NCBI RefSeq assembly: GCF_014192225.1 | Contig: NZ_JACHXS010000007.1 | Location: 310,001 to 374,000 of the forward strand | Length of the DNA stretch: 64,000 bases | Source: Pseudoduganella umbonata | Lineage (GTDB): Bacteria; Pseudomonadota; Gammaproteobacteria; Burkholderiales; Burkholderiaceae_D | Direction: 5' to 3' | Shown: in pieces, positions 52,977 to 61,609 of the stretch | How the letters are laid out: each line of letters starts with the position of its first letter | Numbering within the stretch: the stretch's first letter is position 1 | Notes under the pieces: model-generated | What the model saw: the letters and a program-made list of their open reading frames with translations, nothing else | Told to the model about the DNA's origin: nothing | Databases searched by the model: none | Translations under genes and position numbers: made by a program

Positions 52977-53510
52977 GTGTCCAAGTCCACCGAACGTACC
53001 CACCCGAAAAACCTGGTCGGCTTCCCCCAGCCGATACCGCGCTTCGCCATCAACGACCTCGTCGTGCCGGATGCCGTGCCGGAGGACGAACGCGAATGGG
53101 TGCCGCAGGCCCCGAACGTGTGGTTTCGCCCGCTGATCCTGAACGTGACGCAGGGCTATTTCGTCAATGTGCTGCGCGTGCGCAAAAGCGGCGTGCTGTC
53201 GCGCCACCGCCATGACGGCCCGGTGCATGCCCACGTGCTGAAGGGCCGCTGGTATTACCTCGAGCATGACTGGACCGCGATCGAGGGCTCGTATGCCCAC
53301 GAGATTCCCGGCGAGATCCACACGCTGTACGTGCCGGAAGACGTCAGCGAAATGATGACGCTGTTCCACGTGACGGGGGCTTACACCTACCTCGACGAGG
53401 AAGGCAGGCCGGTCGGCTATGAAGATGTGTTCACCAAGCTCGAAGCCGCGGTGAAGCACTACGAGGCGGTCGGCCTCGGTACCGATTACGTCCGGCGCTT
53501 CATCCGGTAA
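52977..53510 (+). CDS. Cupin dioxygenase of the 2,4'-dihydroxyacetophenone dioxygenase family
   Basis: 177 residues, exactly the usual length of this family. A GTG start at 52977 follows AAGGAGA. The cupin core carries RHRHDGPVHAHVLKGRWYYLEHDW with several His that can bind iron, then HEIPGEIHTLYVPEDVSEMM. In characterised members it cleaves 2,4'-dihydroxyacetophenone to 4-hydroxybenzoate and formate. Here it lies downstream of a divergent LysR and 88 bases before an MFS gene, as expected for a small aromatic catabolic unit; the actual substrate is inferred. Confidence 0.72.
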   Translation: MSKSTERTHPKNLVGFPQPIPRFAINDLVVPDAVPEDEREWVPQAPNVWFRPLILNVTQGYFVNVLRVRKSGVLSRHRHDGPVHAHVLKGRWYYLEHDWTAIEGSYAHEIPGEIHTLYVPEDVSEMMTLFHVTGAYTYLDEEGRPVGYEDVFTKLEAAVKHYEAVGLGTDYVRRFIR

Positions 53511-53598
53511 CGGCAGCACCCCGGTTCCAGCAGCGCTAGCCCGAAACAGGAGACAGCCCGCCGTCCGGCGGGCCAGAACAATCAAAAGGAGCAGCAAC

Positions 53599-54969
53599 AT
53601 GAGTACCGACACCAGCGGCATCGCCGGCGCCCTCGCGGGCACCACGGCCCAACCCGATGAACAGTCCAGGCAACCGTGCACCGAACAGGCCGCCGTTTAC
53701 CGCAAGGTCAACCTGCGCCTGATCCCCTTCCTGTTCATCTGCTACGTCGCGGCTTACCTCGACCGTATCAACATCGGTTTCGCGCAACTGCAGATGAAGG
53801 CCGACCTGGGCTTCAGCGATGCCGTCTACGGCCTGGGCGCCGGCATCTTCTTTTTCGGCTATGCGCTGTTCGAGGTGCCCAGCAACCTGCTGCTGGAAAA
53901 GATCGGCGCCCGCAAGACGCTGTTGCGCATCATGGTGCTGTGGGGTCTCACTTCCGCCGGCATGATGTTCATCACCACGCCGACCCAGCTGTATATCGCC
54001 AGGTTCCTGCTCGGCCTGTTCGAAGCGGGTTTCTTCCCGGGGATCATTCTTTACTTCACCTATTGGTATCCTTCCGGCATGCGCGCCAGGATCATTGCGC
54101 TGTTCATGTCCGGCATGGCGGTGGCGGGCATCATCGGCGGGCCGCTGTCGGGCTGGATCATGAACGACATGGCCGGCGTCAACGGCTGGGCCGGCTGGCA
54201 GTGGATGTTCCTGCTCGAAGGGTTGCCGGCCGTGCTGCTCGGCGTACTGGCCTGGTTCGTGTTGCAAGACCGGCCACGCGACGCCTCCTGGCTGTCGGCG
54301 CGCGACAAGGAAGTGATCGAGAGCACTCTCCAGCAAGACCGGCAGGCATTGGGCCCGGCGCACCATGGCTCGCTGCGCGACGCCATGCGCGATCCGAAAA
54401 TCTACATTCTCGCGTTCGCGTACTTCACGTTTATCGCCGGTACCTACGTGATCACGTTCTGGCTGCCGGCCATCGTGAAGAGCTTCGGCGTCAGCGATCC
54501 GCTGCGCATCGGCTTGCTCACGGCCATCCCGTACATCATCGGTGCGATCGGCATGGTCGTGCTGGGCAAGAGCTCGGACCGGACCCGGGAGCGGCGATGG
54601 CATGCGGCCGGCGCGGCTTTCCTCGGTGGCGCCGCGCTGGTGGTCTCGACACTGGTTCCCGGAAACCTGACGCTGGCACTGGTTGCCCTGTCATTCGCGG
54701 CCATCGGCATCCTCGCGACGATGCCGCTGTTCTGGGCGATGCCTGCGGCCTATCTGTCCGGACCTGCCGCGGCTGGCGGGATCGCGCTGATCAATTCGCT
54801 CGGCCTGGTCGGTGGCTTCGTCAGCCCGTTCGTGATCGGCTGGTTCAAGACCACGACGGGCAGCGTCGACGGTGGCTTGTATTTTGTGGCGGCAATGATG
54901 GTGCTGGGCGCGATCGTGCTGCTGGTGGGCATTCCGGCAAAGTCGCTGCGCGAGAAGCGCACGGGCTGA
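53599..54969 (+). CDS. MFS transporter of the anion:cation symporter type
   Basis: 456 residues and 12 helices. LDRINIGFAQLQMKADLGFSD, FEVPSNLLLEKIGARKTLLR and the long central loop fit the ACS (phthalate, tartrate, 4-hydroxyphenylacetate) branch of the MFS, which imports organic acids with protons. It lies directly downstream of the cupin gene and AAAGGAG precedes its ATG, so it likely brings in the aromatic substrate of that enzyme. It is under the presumed control of the divergent LysR. Confidence 0.88.
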   Translation: MSTDTSGIAGALAGTTAQPDEQSRQPCTEQAAVYRKVNLRLIPFLFICYVAAYLDRINIGFAQLQMKADLGFSDAVYGLGAGIFFFGYALFEVPSNLLLEKIGARKTLLRIMVLWGLTSAGMMFITTPTQLYIARFLLGLFEAGFFPGIILYFTYWYPSGMRARIIALFMSGMAVAGIIGGPLSGWIMNDMAGVNGWAGWQWMFLLEGLPAVLLGVLAWFVLQDRPRDASWLSARDKEVIESTLQQDRQALGPAHHGSLRDAMRDPKIYILAFAYFTFIAGTYVITFWLPAIVKSFGVSDPLRIGLLTAIPYIIGAIGMVVLGKSSDRTRERRWHAAGAAFLGGAALVVSTLVPGNLTLALVALSFAAIGILATMPLFWAMPAAYLSGPAAAGGIALINSLGLVGGFVSPFVIGWFKTTTGSVDGGLYFVAAMMVLGAIVLLVGIPAKSLREKRTG

Positions 54970-54979
54970 ACGGGGATGC

Positions 54980-55003
54980 AAAAACGCCGCCCGCGGGCGG
55001 CGT
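54980..55003 (-). terminator. Rho-independent terminator of gdhA
   Basis: ACGCCGCCCGCGGGCGGCGT (54984-55003) is a 20-base perfect palindrome followed on the minus strand by TTTTT. It ends the gdhA transcript 36 bases past its stop; on the plus strand it also follows the MFS stop. Confidence 0.75.
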
Positions 55004-55038
55004 CGTGTGCTCAGGCAGTCGCGATCAGGCAGTGGCGG

Positions 55039-56382
55039 TCAGATCACGCCCTGCGCCAGCATCGCATCGGCCACCTTGACGAAGCCGGCGATGTTCGCGC
55101 CATCCACGTAGCTGACGCTGCCATCCGGCCGCGCGCCGTACTTCAGGCAGGCCGCATGGATGCCCTGCATGATCTGCAGCAGGCGGGCGTCCACTTCCTC
55201 GCGCGGCCAGCTGAGGCGCTCGGCGTTCTGGCTCATCTCCAGGCCGGACGTGGCGACGCCGCCGGCGTTGCTGGCCTTGCCCGGCGCATACAGCACGCCG
55301 GCGGCCTCGAAGGCTTTCGCCGCTTCGATGGTGGACGGCATGTTGGCGCCTTCCGCCACGCACAGCACGCCATTCCTGATCAGGGTGGCGGCATCGTCCG
55401 CATCCAGTTCGTTCTGCGTCGCGCAGGGCAGGGCTACGTCCACCGGGATGTGCCATGGCCGCACGCCCGCTTCGAACCGGCTGCCGGTGCGTTCGGCATA
55501 GTCGCTGACGCGGCCATACAGATGATTCTTCACCTCCATCAGCACGGCCAGCTTTTCCGGCGTGAAGCCATCCATGTCGATCACGGTGCCGCTGGAATCC
55601 GAGACGGTGACGACCCTGGCGCCCAGTTCCATGGCCTTTTCCACCGCGTATTGCGCGACATTGCCCGATCCGGACACGCTGACCCGCAAGCCTTCGAAAG
55701 AGCGGCCACGGGTTTTCAGCATCTCGTCGGCGAAATAGACGGTGCCGTAGCCGGTCGCTTCCGGGCGGATCAGGGAGCCGCCGAAGCTCAGGCCCTTGCC
55801 GGTGAACACGCAGTCGGCACGGTTGCTGAGCTTTTTCATCATGCCGGCCATGTAGCCGACCTCGCGGCCGCCCACGCCGATGTCGCCGGCAGGCACGTCG
55901 GTGTCCGAACCCACGTGGCGGAACAGTTCGCTCACGAACGCCTGGCAGAAGCGCATCACTTCGCCCGGGCTCTTGCCTTTCGGATCGAAGTCCGAACCGC
56001 CCTTGCCGCCACCCATCGGCAGCGTCGTCAGCGCGTTCTTGAACGTCTGCTCGAACGCCAGGAACTTCAGCACGGACAGGTTGACCGACGGGTGAAAGCG
56101 CAGGCCGCCCTTGTAAGGACCGATGGCCATGCTGTGCTGGATGCGGTAGCCGCGATTCACCTGCACCTGGCCGTGGTCGTCGACCCAGGAAACGCGGAAC
56201 ATCACGACACGCTCGGGCTCGACGAGGCGGTCCAGCAAGCCCTGCTCGGCATATTTCGGGTGCGCTTCGATGAATGGCCAGAGGCTTTCCATCACTTCGG
56301 TAACGGCCTGCAGGAACTCAGGCTGGCCGGGATTGCGGTCGGCAACGTGGTGCAAGAACTGGTGTACGGAGGCGTATTTCAT
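55039..56382 (-). CDS. gdhA: NADP-specific glutamate dehydrogenase
   Basis: 447 residues, the usual bacterial hexameric type. Substrate motifs: GPYKGGLRFHPSVNLSVLKF and the catalytic PMGGGKGGSDFDPKGKS; GYMAGMMKKL; and GSGNVAQYAVEKAMELG as the nucleotide fold. It makes glutamate from 2-oxoglutarate and ammonium. MKYASVHQFLHHVADRNPGQ is the natural start; an in-frame ATG 35 codons upstream is unlikely. It ties in with urea uptake and cyanophycin use in this window as an ammonium assimilation step. Confidence 0.95.
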   Translation of the reverse strand: MKYASVHQFLHHVADRNPGQPEFLQAVTEVMESLWPFIEAHPKYAEQGLLDRLVEPERVVMFRVSWVDDHGQVQVNRGYRIQHSMAIGPYKGGLRFHPSVNLSVLKFLAFEQTFKNALTTLPMGGGKGGSDFDPKGKSPGEVMRFCQAFVSELFRHVGSDTDVPAGDIGVGGREVGYMAGMMKKLSNRADCVFTGKGLSFGGSLIRPEATGYGTVYFADEMLKTRGRSFEGLRVSVSGSGNVAQYAVEKAMELGARVVTVSDSSGTVIDMDGFTPEKLAVLMEVKNHLYGRVSDYAERTGSRFEAGVRPWHIPVDVALPCATQNELDADDAATLIRNGVLCVAEGANMPSTIEAAKAFEAAGVLYAPGKASNAGGVATSGLEMSQNAERLSWPREEVDARLLQIMQGIHAACLKYGARPDGSVSYVDGANIAGFVKVADAMLAQGVI

Positions 56383-56761
56383 TGGTGATCCCAAAGAACG
56401 AAAGGCGTCGCTGCGGGAGTGACGGTGGAAAGATGGCACATAAATGGTGCATTTGCGCACCATTTGTGTGCATAGCAATCCGATCATAACAAATAAAGAA
56501 GCTTCGGCAAAATCGGGCCCGGCGAAATTTTAGTGGGTCGGATGCCTGCAATCGTAATGTGGATTGCTGGAAGTGAAGGGTGTTCGGCCGAACGGCCATG
56601 TGTCGTCTGGTTATACTGAACGGCATCCTGGCGCGCAGGACGGGCAGGGTGCGGTCCCCGTTGCGGCATCGGCACCGGGCATGGCGGCGCGACGATGCTC
56701 GCCCCGCGGGATTGTCCGGTGTAAGCTGTTTGTATTGTCACTTCAACCCTGAAGGAATCTT
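56383..56761. other. Intergenic region without a supported gene
   Basis: About 380 bases of lower GC between the divergent gdhA and telA-like genes. A 62-codon frame at 56564 lacks a ribosome site and any recognisable product. Promoters for both genes should lie here. AAGGA at 56752 is the ribosome site of the telA-like gene. Confidence 0.45.
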
Positions 56762-57895
56762 ATGAAACCGCTGTTCTCCTCCGACGAGGAAGCGAACGCA
56801 GCCTCCGTGGCGCCCGTGGCAACCGCACCCGTCTTCCCGCCACTGGCAACTTCCGGCACGGCGGACAACCTGCCGGTATCGCGTCCGGAGGCGAGCGCAG
56901 CCCCGCTGGTCCCTGTCGATATCTCCAGCATCGATGACAAGGCCATCGAGGGCCTGGGCGGCTCTACCGGCGCCGGTGTGGCGAAGGTGTCCGCGAAGCT
57001 GCTCGGCACCGTCCGTGCGTCGGATGCGGATGTGTTCGGCACGCAGCTGAATGAACTGATCGCCACTTCCAAAGGGCTCGATCCGGCCAAGCTGCGTTCC
57101 GGCGGCATGATGTCGCGCCTCACGAACATGTTCGGCTCGGTCAAGGAAAAGATGTTGTCGCAGTACCAGGTCGTCGAATCGCGCATGGATACCCTGGTTG
57201 CCGAGATGACGCGCCATGCCAACGTGCACCGGGGGCGCATCCAGGATTTCGACGAGATGTACAAGGGCCTGGAAACGTACTACCAGGGCCTGGATACTGA
57301 CGTCAGGAAGGGCGAAGACTGGGCGGTGAAGCTTCGGCAGGCGGTTGCGCAGCAGCCCGCGCCCGCGAATGCGTTCGAGGCACAGCAGGCTACCGAGCTC
57401 AAGCGCCGTCTCGAACGTCTCGAAAAGCGCATCGACGATTTGCGCCGCGCCATGCTGATGGCGACCCAGATGGTGCCCCAGATCCGGCTGTCGCAGGATA
57501 ACGCCCGCGCGCTGACGGATACCTTCACGGATATCGTCAACGTGTCGATTCCGGCGTGGCGCAACGTGTTTTCGCTGTACCTGCTGCAACTGGAGGCCAA
57601 GCAGAGCGCGGCGGTCGCCAATGCCGCCTACGACGCGACCGACGCGGCCTTCCGTGCCCAGGCCGACATGCTGCTGGAGAATACGGAGACGGTTGCCCGC
57701 GCCAAGCAGCGTTCCCTGGTCAGCCTGGAAACCGCCCAGCACGTCCAGACGCAGCTGGTGTCGGCATTCGACAAGCTCGAGCAGATCTCGAACGAAGGCC
57801 AGCAACGCCGCAAGGATGAGCTGCCGAAACTGCAGGAGCTGGAGCGCGAGCTGATTGCGCGGTTCTCGGCGACGGCATCGTCGCCTGCCGCCTGA
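56762..57895 (+). CDS. TelA-family (toxic anion resistance) protein
   Basis: 377 residues. A 60-residue disordered Ala/Pro/Val N-terminus is followed by a long, helical, coiled-coil body, for example ELKRRLERLEKRIDDLRRAM and FTDIVNVSIPAWRNVFSLYL. This fits TelA/KlaA-type proteins, found with TerD-type proteins in tellurite and broader chemical stress systems. There is no membrane segment. It starts a cluster with a TerD-family gene 71 bases downstream and a third gene of unknown family, all on one strand. AAGGA lies five bases before the ATG. Confidence 0.82.
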   Translation: MKPLFSSDEEANAASVAPVATAPVFPPLATSGTADNLPVSRPEASAAPLVPVDISSIDDKAIEGLGGSTGAGVAKVSAKLLGTVRASDADVFGTQLNELIATSKGLDPAKLRSGGMMSRLTNMFGSVKEKMLSQYQVVESRMDTLVAEMTRHANVHRGRIQDFDEMYKGLETYYQGLDTDVRKGEDWAVKLRQAVAQQPAPANAFEAQQATELKRRLERLEKRIDDLRRAMLMATQMVPQIRLSQDNARALTDTFTDIVNVSIPAWRNVFSLYLLQLEAKQSAAVANAAYDATDAAFRAQADMLLENTETVARAKQRSLVSLETAQHVQTQLVSAFDKLEQISNEGQQRRKDELPKLQELERELIARFSATASSPAA

Positions 57896-57966
57896 GCATG
57901 GCCGCCGCCGATTGATCCACGGATGCATTCCAGCGAAAATAGCATTTTCACCACCAAAGGAAACTC

Positions 57967-58554
57967 ATGTCGACGACGCTTGCAACCGGCCATCGCATCA
58001 ACCTCGAAAAATCCGCTCCTGGCTTGAAGCGTGTTCGTATCGGCCTCGGCTGGAAGGTCAATGCCGCCGACGGCCAGCCGTTCGATCTCGACTCATCGGT
58101 ATTCCTGTGCAGGAAGAACGCGGACGACCACCCGGTCATGCTCAGCAACGCGCACTTCGTTTACTACAACCACACCACCTCCCCGGATGGCGCCGTGGTG
58201 CACTCCGGCGACAACCGCACGGGTGACAGGGATGGGGACGACGAAGTCATCACCGTCGACCTGGCCAGGGTCGAGGCCGAGGTCGTGGAGATGCCGATCG
58301 TGGTCACCATCCACGACGGGGAGGCGCGCAAGCAGACCTTCGGCCGCGTCAATGACGCCTACGTGAAGGTGTACAACGACGAGACCGGCGAAATCCTCGC
58401 GCAATACGACCTGGACGAGGACTACTCGGACAAGACCGCACTTCAGTTCGGCTCGCTGTACCGCAAGGATGGCGAATGGCGCTTCCAGGCCGTTGGCGCC
58501 GGCTTCAAGCTGAACCTGGCGACCTTCATCCGCAAGCTCGGCGGCACCGTCTGA
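57967..58554 (+). CDS. TerD-family protein
   Basis: 195 residues with one TerD domain: IGLGWKVNAADGQPFDLDSS, FVYYNHTTSPDGAVVHSGDN, DDEVITVDLARVEAEVVEM, FGRVNDAYVKVYNDETG. The acidic runs (TGDRDGDDE) are the calcium-binding loops of the family. It probably acts in the cytoplasm with the TelA-like and downstream proteins in a stress complex. AAAGGAAA precedes the ATG. No terC or terB lies nearby, so this is a reduced module. Confidence 0.88.
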   Translation: MSTTLATGHRINLEKSAPGLKRVRIGLGWKVNAADGQPFDLDSSVFLCRKNADDHPVMLSNAHFVYYNHTTSPDGAVVHSGDNRTGDRDGDDEVITVDLARVEAEVVEMPIVVTIHDGEARKQTFGRVNDAYVKVYNDETGEILAQYDLDEDYSDKTALQFGSLYRKDGEWRFQAVGAGFKLNLATFIRKLGGTV

Positions 58555-58627
58555 GGACGGGCGCGCCTTCCTGCCGCACCGCCTTGTGCCGGGCAACGCG
58601 CTGATGGTTCCCGATGCCGAGTGACCG

Positions 58628-59521
58628 ATGACACACCAGATACCGAAGGCATTCGATTTCGACGAGGAGGCGGAACCTCCCGCCGACCCGGCCCGCCGTC
58701 CAGTCGTGCCGCAGGCGTTCGACTTCGGCGACACGGAAGATGGCGCGGCGGCGCCCGCCAGCCAGGGTCCACCCAAGGCATTGTCGTTCGACGATTTTTC
58801 GCCACCGCCGGCGCCTCCGGGCCCGCCCGGAAGTGCCGTGGCCAGGGCGCTGTTCGACAGCGAGGACCATCCGGCGGTGCGCGATGCACTGGCCGCTGCC
58901 CGGTCCGACTTTCCTGCATTGTTCGAGCACTCGGAGCAGCGCCTCGCCGCCTTGTTCCGCCACATCCTGCCGGTCAGGCTGTCACTGGTCACGGAGTGGG
59001 CGGAGCGGCCGTTGATGGAGCAGGCTGCGCTGCTCCAGCCGATTACCGAGCTGGTCCTGAAGTTCGCCCGGATGGCGGTGCCCGCGCTGCTGGATGACGC
59101 GCTTGAAAGTACCCGGGCGACGCCCGGCGTGCTCGGCAAGCTGTTTCGCCGCCCGGCATCGCCTGCCCGGTTCAAACCCGCGCTCGCGGCATCGCGAACG
59201 CAGCTCCTGCAACTGATGGCGGACAGCGAAGTCGCCATGCGCAACCTGGACGAGTCGGCACGGAACCTCACCCTGCACTGGGCTGTACTTGCCGTCGTGA
59301 GTCAGCTTGCCGGTGGCGCGGCGGATACAACGTTGCGCGATGCGCTCATGCAGCGCCGCACGCTGATCCAGCAGGCCATGCGCCAGGCTGAGCTGTCGAT
59401 GCTGCAGATGGGGCAGGTACGCCAGCAGGCCGCCGACCTGATCGGCCAGGTGTCGTCCTTCCTGACGGTGACGTTGCCCGCGCTGGAGATGGCGCAGGCG
59501 CAGGGCGGTCCCCTCAAATGA
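58628..59521 (+). CDS. Protein of unknown family with three PxA(F/L)xF repeats, in the TelA/TerD cluster
   Basis: 297 residues. The first 75 are disordered and contain three short repeats: PKAFDFDEE (near 6), PQAFDFGDT (near 27) and PKALSFDDF (near 49). These look like linear docking motifs with acidic tails. A helical globular part follows (about 85-297; RLAALFRHILPVRLSLVTEW, QLLQLMADSEVAMRNLDESA) and a C-terminal coiled coil. I recognise no family. Its place 73 bases after terD on the same strand suggests a partner that binds TerD- or TelA-type proteins. Confidence 0.7.
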   Translation: MTHQIPKAFDFDEEAEPPADPARRPVVPQAFDFGDTEDGAAAPASQGPPKALSFDDFSPPPAPPGPPGSAVARALFDSEDHPAVRDALAAARSDFPALFEHSEQRLAALFRHILPVRLSLVTEWAERPLMEQAALLQPITELVLKFARMAVPALLDDALESTRATPGVLGKLFRRPASPARFKPALAASRTQLLQLMADSEVAMRNLDESARNLTLHWAVLAVVSQLAGGAADTTLRDALMQRRTLIQQAMRQAELSMLQMGQVRQQAADLIGQVSSFLTVTLPALEMAQAQGGPLK

Positions 59522-59541
59522 AAACGCCACCCGAAGGTGGC
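59521..59541 (-). terminator. UUCG-loop terminator of the immunity gene
   Basis: GCCACC-TTCG-GGTGGC on the minus strand (59526-59541), then GTTTT. A stable UUCG-type tetraloop. It lies 22 bases past the tai4 stop and touches the stop codon of the convergent gene. Confidence 0.75.
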
Positions 59542-59563
59542 TGGAAGGTCCTGTTACCTGCGC

Positions 59564-60037
59564 TTACTTGTCGGGCGAGCTTGCTGCACGGGCACGGAGA
59601 TGATTTCCCTGCCTGTAAGTGCGCTTGGGGTGGATGACCATGCGTTCGACCAGGTCCGCGAGCGCTTTGCTGTGATACAGGTCCATGCACTTCAGGAAAT
59701 CGAACCTGACTTCATGAATTTCCGGCTCGACGAGTGGGTTGGAATAGTCTCGCGCCAGATACCTGTCCACCAGTGACTTGATGGCATCGGGACTTTTCTC
59801 GAGGTCGAAATACGTCCAGTCACGCAGCGCGCCGATGCTGCTTCCCGTATCCTTGGCCGCGCCCGCGTCATTCCGATAAGCCTGTGCCATGCAGGTTGCC
59901 AGTACCATGTCCTTGTAGTTCTGGGCATGGGTCCGGGCCCCGGCCTCCGGAGAGTTCTCTTTCAGGTCGGCGGCGTGAGACGTCAATGACAGCAAAGTAC
60001 ACATCGTCAGGGTCAGACGGAACGGAATCGATTTCAT
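59564..60037 (-). CDS. T6SS amidase immunity protein (Tai4 family)
   Basis: 157 residues with a signal peptide (MKSIPFRLTLTMCTLLSLTSHAA). HAQNYKDMVLATCMAQAYRND, SSIGALRDWTYFDLEKSPDA, LVDRYLARDYSNPL and LKCMDLYHSKAL match Tai4 proteins, which sit in the periplasm and block the Tae4 peptidoglycan amidase delivered by type VI secretion. Cys residues in both halves can pair. Its ATG overlaps (ATGA) the stop of the truncated effector gene upstream. It looks complete, so it still can protect against incoming Tae4 even though its own toxin is broken. Confidence 0.85.
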   Translation of the reverse strand: MKSIPFRLTLTMCTLLSLTSHAADLKENSPEAGARTHAQNYKDMVLATCMAQAYRNDAGAAKDTGSSIGALRDWTYFDLEKSPDAIKSLVDRYLARDYSNPLVEPEIHEVRFDFLKCMDLYHSKALADLVERMVIHPKRTYRQGNHLRARAASSPDK

Positions 60038-60267
60038 CGCAAGCGCCAGAAATTCGCACGATCCGTGCGGAACTTTGCTTCGGGCTCGTTGAAGTAACAG
60101 TGATCGTAGCAGGATCTGCCGTCGAAGAGAGTCGCATGACCTTGCGCGTCCGACCAGCCTGACACTTCGAACAGGATCACGCCTTTCTTGCCTTTCAGAG
60201 GGCCACCGTCGGCAGCAGGATATTTCACGACCTCGGGTTTGCCCCTACCAGGGCAGTTCCACTCCAC
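60034..60267 (-). pseudogene. N-terminally truncated T6SS amidase effector (Tae4 family)
   Basis: 77 codons from GTG 60267: GKKGVILFEVSGWSDAQGHA, then LFDGRSCYDHCYFNEPEAKF and a WRLR end. This is the C-terminal half of a Tae4 (about 150-165 residues): the catalytic His in GHA remains, but the N-terminal half with the catalytic Cys is missing. The frame overlaps the end of the SDR gene by 23 bases, and the SDR finishes naturally (ELPW), so the toxin was cut by a rearrangement that brought the SDR gene next to it. It is inactive by inspection. Confidence 0.78.
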
Positions 60268-60943
60268 TATAGGATCTGAAGGATCCGCTGTCGGCAGGCG
60301 TCAGCGCATCGAGTACGCGCAGCATGTCGGCAGCGGCATCCTCGGCCGGTCGGCCGATGACCTCGCCGCGAAACGGCTGCGACAGGCGCGAGTTGACGGT
60401 ACCCGGATGCAGGGCAACCAGCACGCTGTTTTTCTGGCTGCGTGCGGCTTCGATGGCGGCTGTCTTGACGAGCATGTTGAGCGCGGCCTTGGAAGCGCGG
60501 TAGCTGTACCAGCCACCCAGCCGGTTGTCGCCGATGCTGCCCACTTTCGCCGACAGCATGGCCATGATGGCGCGCTCGCTGGCGAGCAGCGGCACGAAAT
60601 GGCGCATCACCATTGCGGGACCAAAGGTGTTGGCCTGGAAAGTTGCCTGCATTTGCCGGTTATGGAGATCGGCCAGCCGCTTTTCCGGCATGAACTCCTC
60701 GCTGTGCAATATCCCCGCCGCATTGATGATCAGGTGGAAGCGCGCTTCGGTCCCAAGCACGCGCGCCGCCTCGGCGACACTGTGTTCGTCGGCAAAGTCG
60801 ATCGGCGGCGTCGAGTGGCGATGCAGGCCATGCACCGATGCGCAGTGCGGCGAATGCTTCAGCAGGTCGACGAAGGCCGCGCCGATCGTGCCCGAGGCGC
60901 CGATGACCAGTGCGTTGAACTGGTGGGGGAGACTGTTCATCAT
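60245..60943 (-). CDS. Short-chain dehydrogenase/reductase
   Basis: 232 residues: the dinucleotide motif VIGASGTIGAAF, NAAG, and the YSYRASKAALN active-site block with its Tyr and Lys, ending SYSGVELPW like other small SDRs of this type. It is a cytoplasmic NAD(P)-dependent oxidoreductase of unknown substrate. ATGATG at 60943; no strong ribosome site. Its 3' end runs 23 bases into the truncated effector frame. Confidence 0.82.
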   Translation of the reverse strand: MMNSLPHQFNALVIGASGTIGAAFVDLLKHSPHCASVHGLHRHSTPPIDFADEHSVAEAARVLGTEARFHLIINAAGILHSEEFMPEKRLADLHNRQMQATFQANTFGPAMVMRHFVPLLASERAIMAMLSAKVGSIGDNRLGGWYSYRASKAALNMLVKTAAIEAARSQKNSVLVALHPGTVNSRLSQPFRGEVIGRPAEDAAADMLRVLDALTPADSGSFRSYSGVELPW

Positions 60944-61016
60944 GATGGAATGTCCCGTCTTTGACAGCGCGTGAAGGGGGCCATGATACGCCGTGCCGCA
61001 CGACCATGACGCAGCG

Positions 61017-61382
61017 TCAGGCCGAGTGTGCGCCGATGGCAGCCTGTTTCGACTTGCTGAGGGAGCCCAGTGCCTTCCGGTACGACCATTCGACCAGTTC
61101 GGCCAGATAGGCTGCAGGAAAATGGCTGACCTGCGTGATGGTGACCCAATGGAAACGTCCCATATAACGGGCCGGTTTGACACCCGGGATGCCGGTCAGC
61201 TCGACAAAACGGTCGGACGAGACGCGGATGCTGAACCGCCACTTCTCCGGCTCGCTCGTCTTGAAGTAAGCAAAGTTCTTCCCGTCGAGGGAGTAAGTCA
61301 GGATGTTGCTCGGCTCCCCATGAAGCGTTTCCATCGCGCCAGCGAGGCCTCGACACAGTTTTTTCAGTTCTTCGACATTCAT
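61017..61382 (-). CDS. MmcQ/YjbR family protein
   Basis: 121 residues. NVEELKKLCRGLAGAMETLH, then YFKTSEPEKWRFSIRVSSDR, FVELTGIPGVKPARYMGRFH and WVTITQ match the small MmcQ/YjbR domain with its conserved region around K-P-A-R-Y. Members were called DNA-binding by similarity to a double-wing fold; the true function is not known. It lies upstream of the SDR gene, on the same strand, 73 bases apart. Confidence 0.8.
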   Translation of the reverse strand: MNVEELKKLCRGLAGAMETLHGEPSNILTYSLDGKNFAYFKTSEPEKWRFSIRVSSDRFVELTGIPGVKPARYMGRFHWVTITQVSHFPAAYLAELVEWSYRKALGSLSKSKQAAIGAHSA

Positions 61383-61609
61383 GGCGGGCCGCGGGAGGCA
61401 TTCGATCGATGTGATATCTCGTCGTTATCTTAACCGGGGGGCCGCCACCGGATCGCTGCCGCCGTCGACTGCATCGCACGCCGCTGGCTGAACGAGCGGC
61501 TGACACGGGTAAGTGTTGTTAAAATCCGCCATCGCCTTCCGGCGCCCACTTTCAGGAGTACAAAATCCTACGTTTTCTCGTCAGAGCGGCGATCCGCAAG
61601 CCAAAGCTG

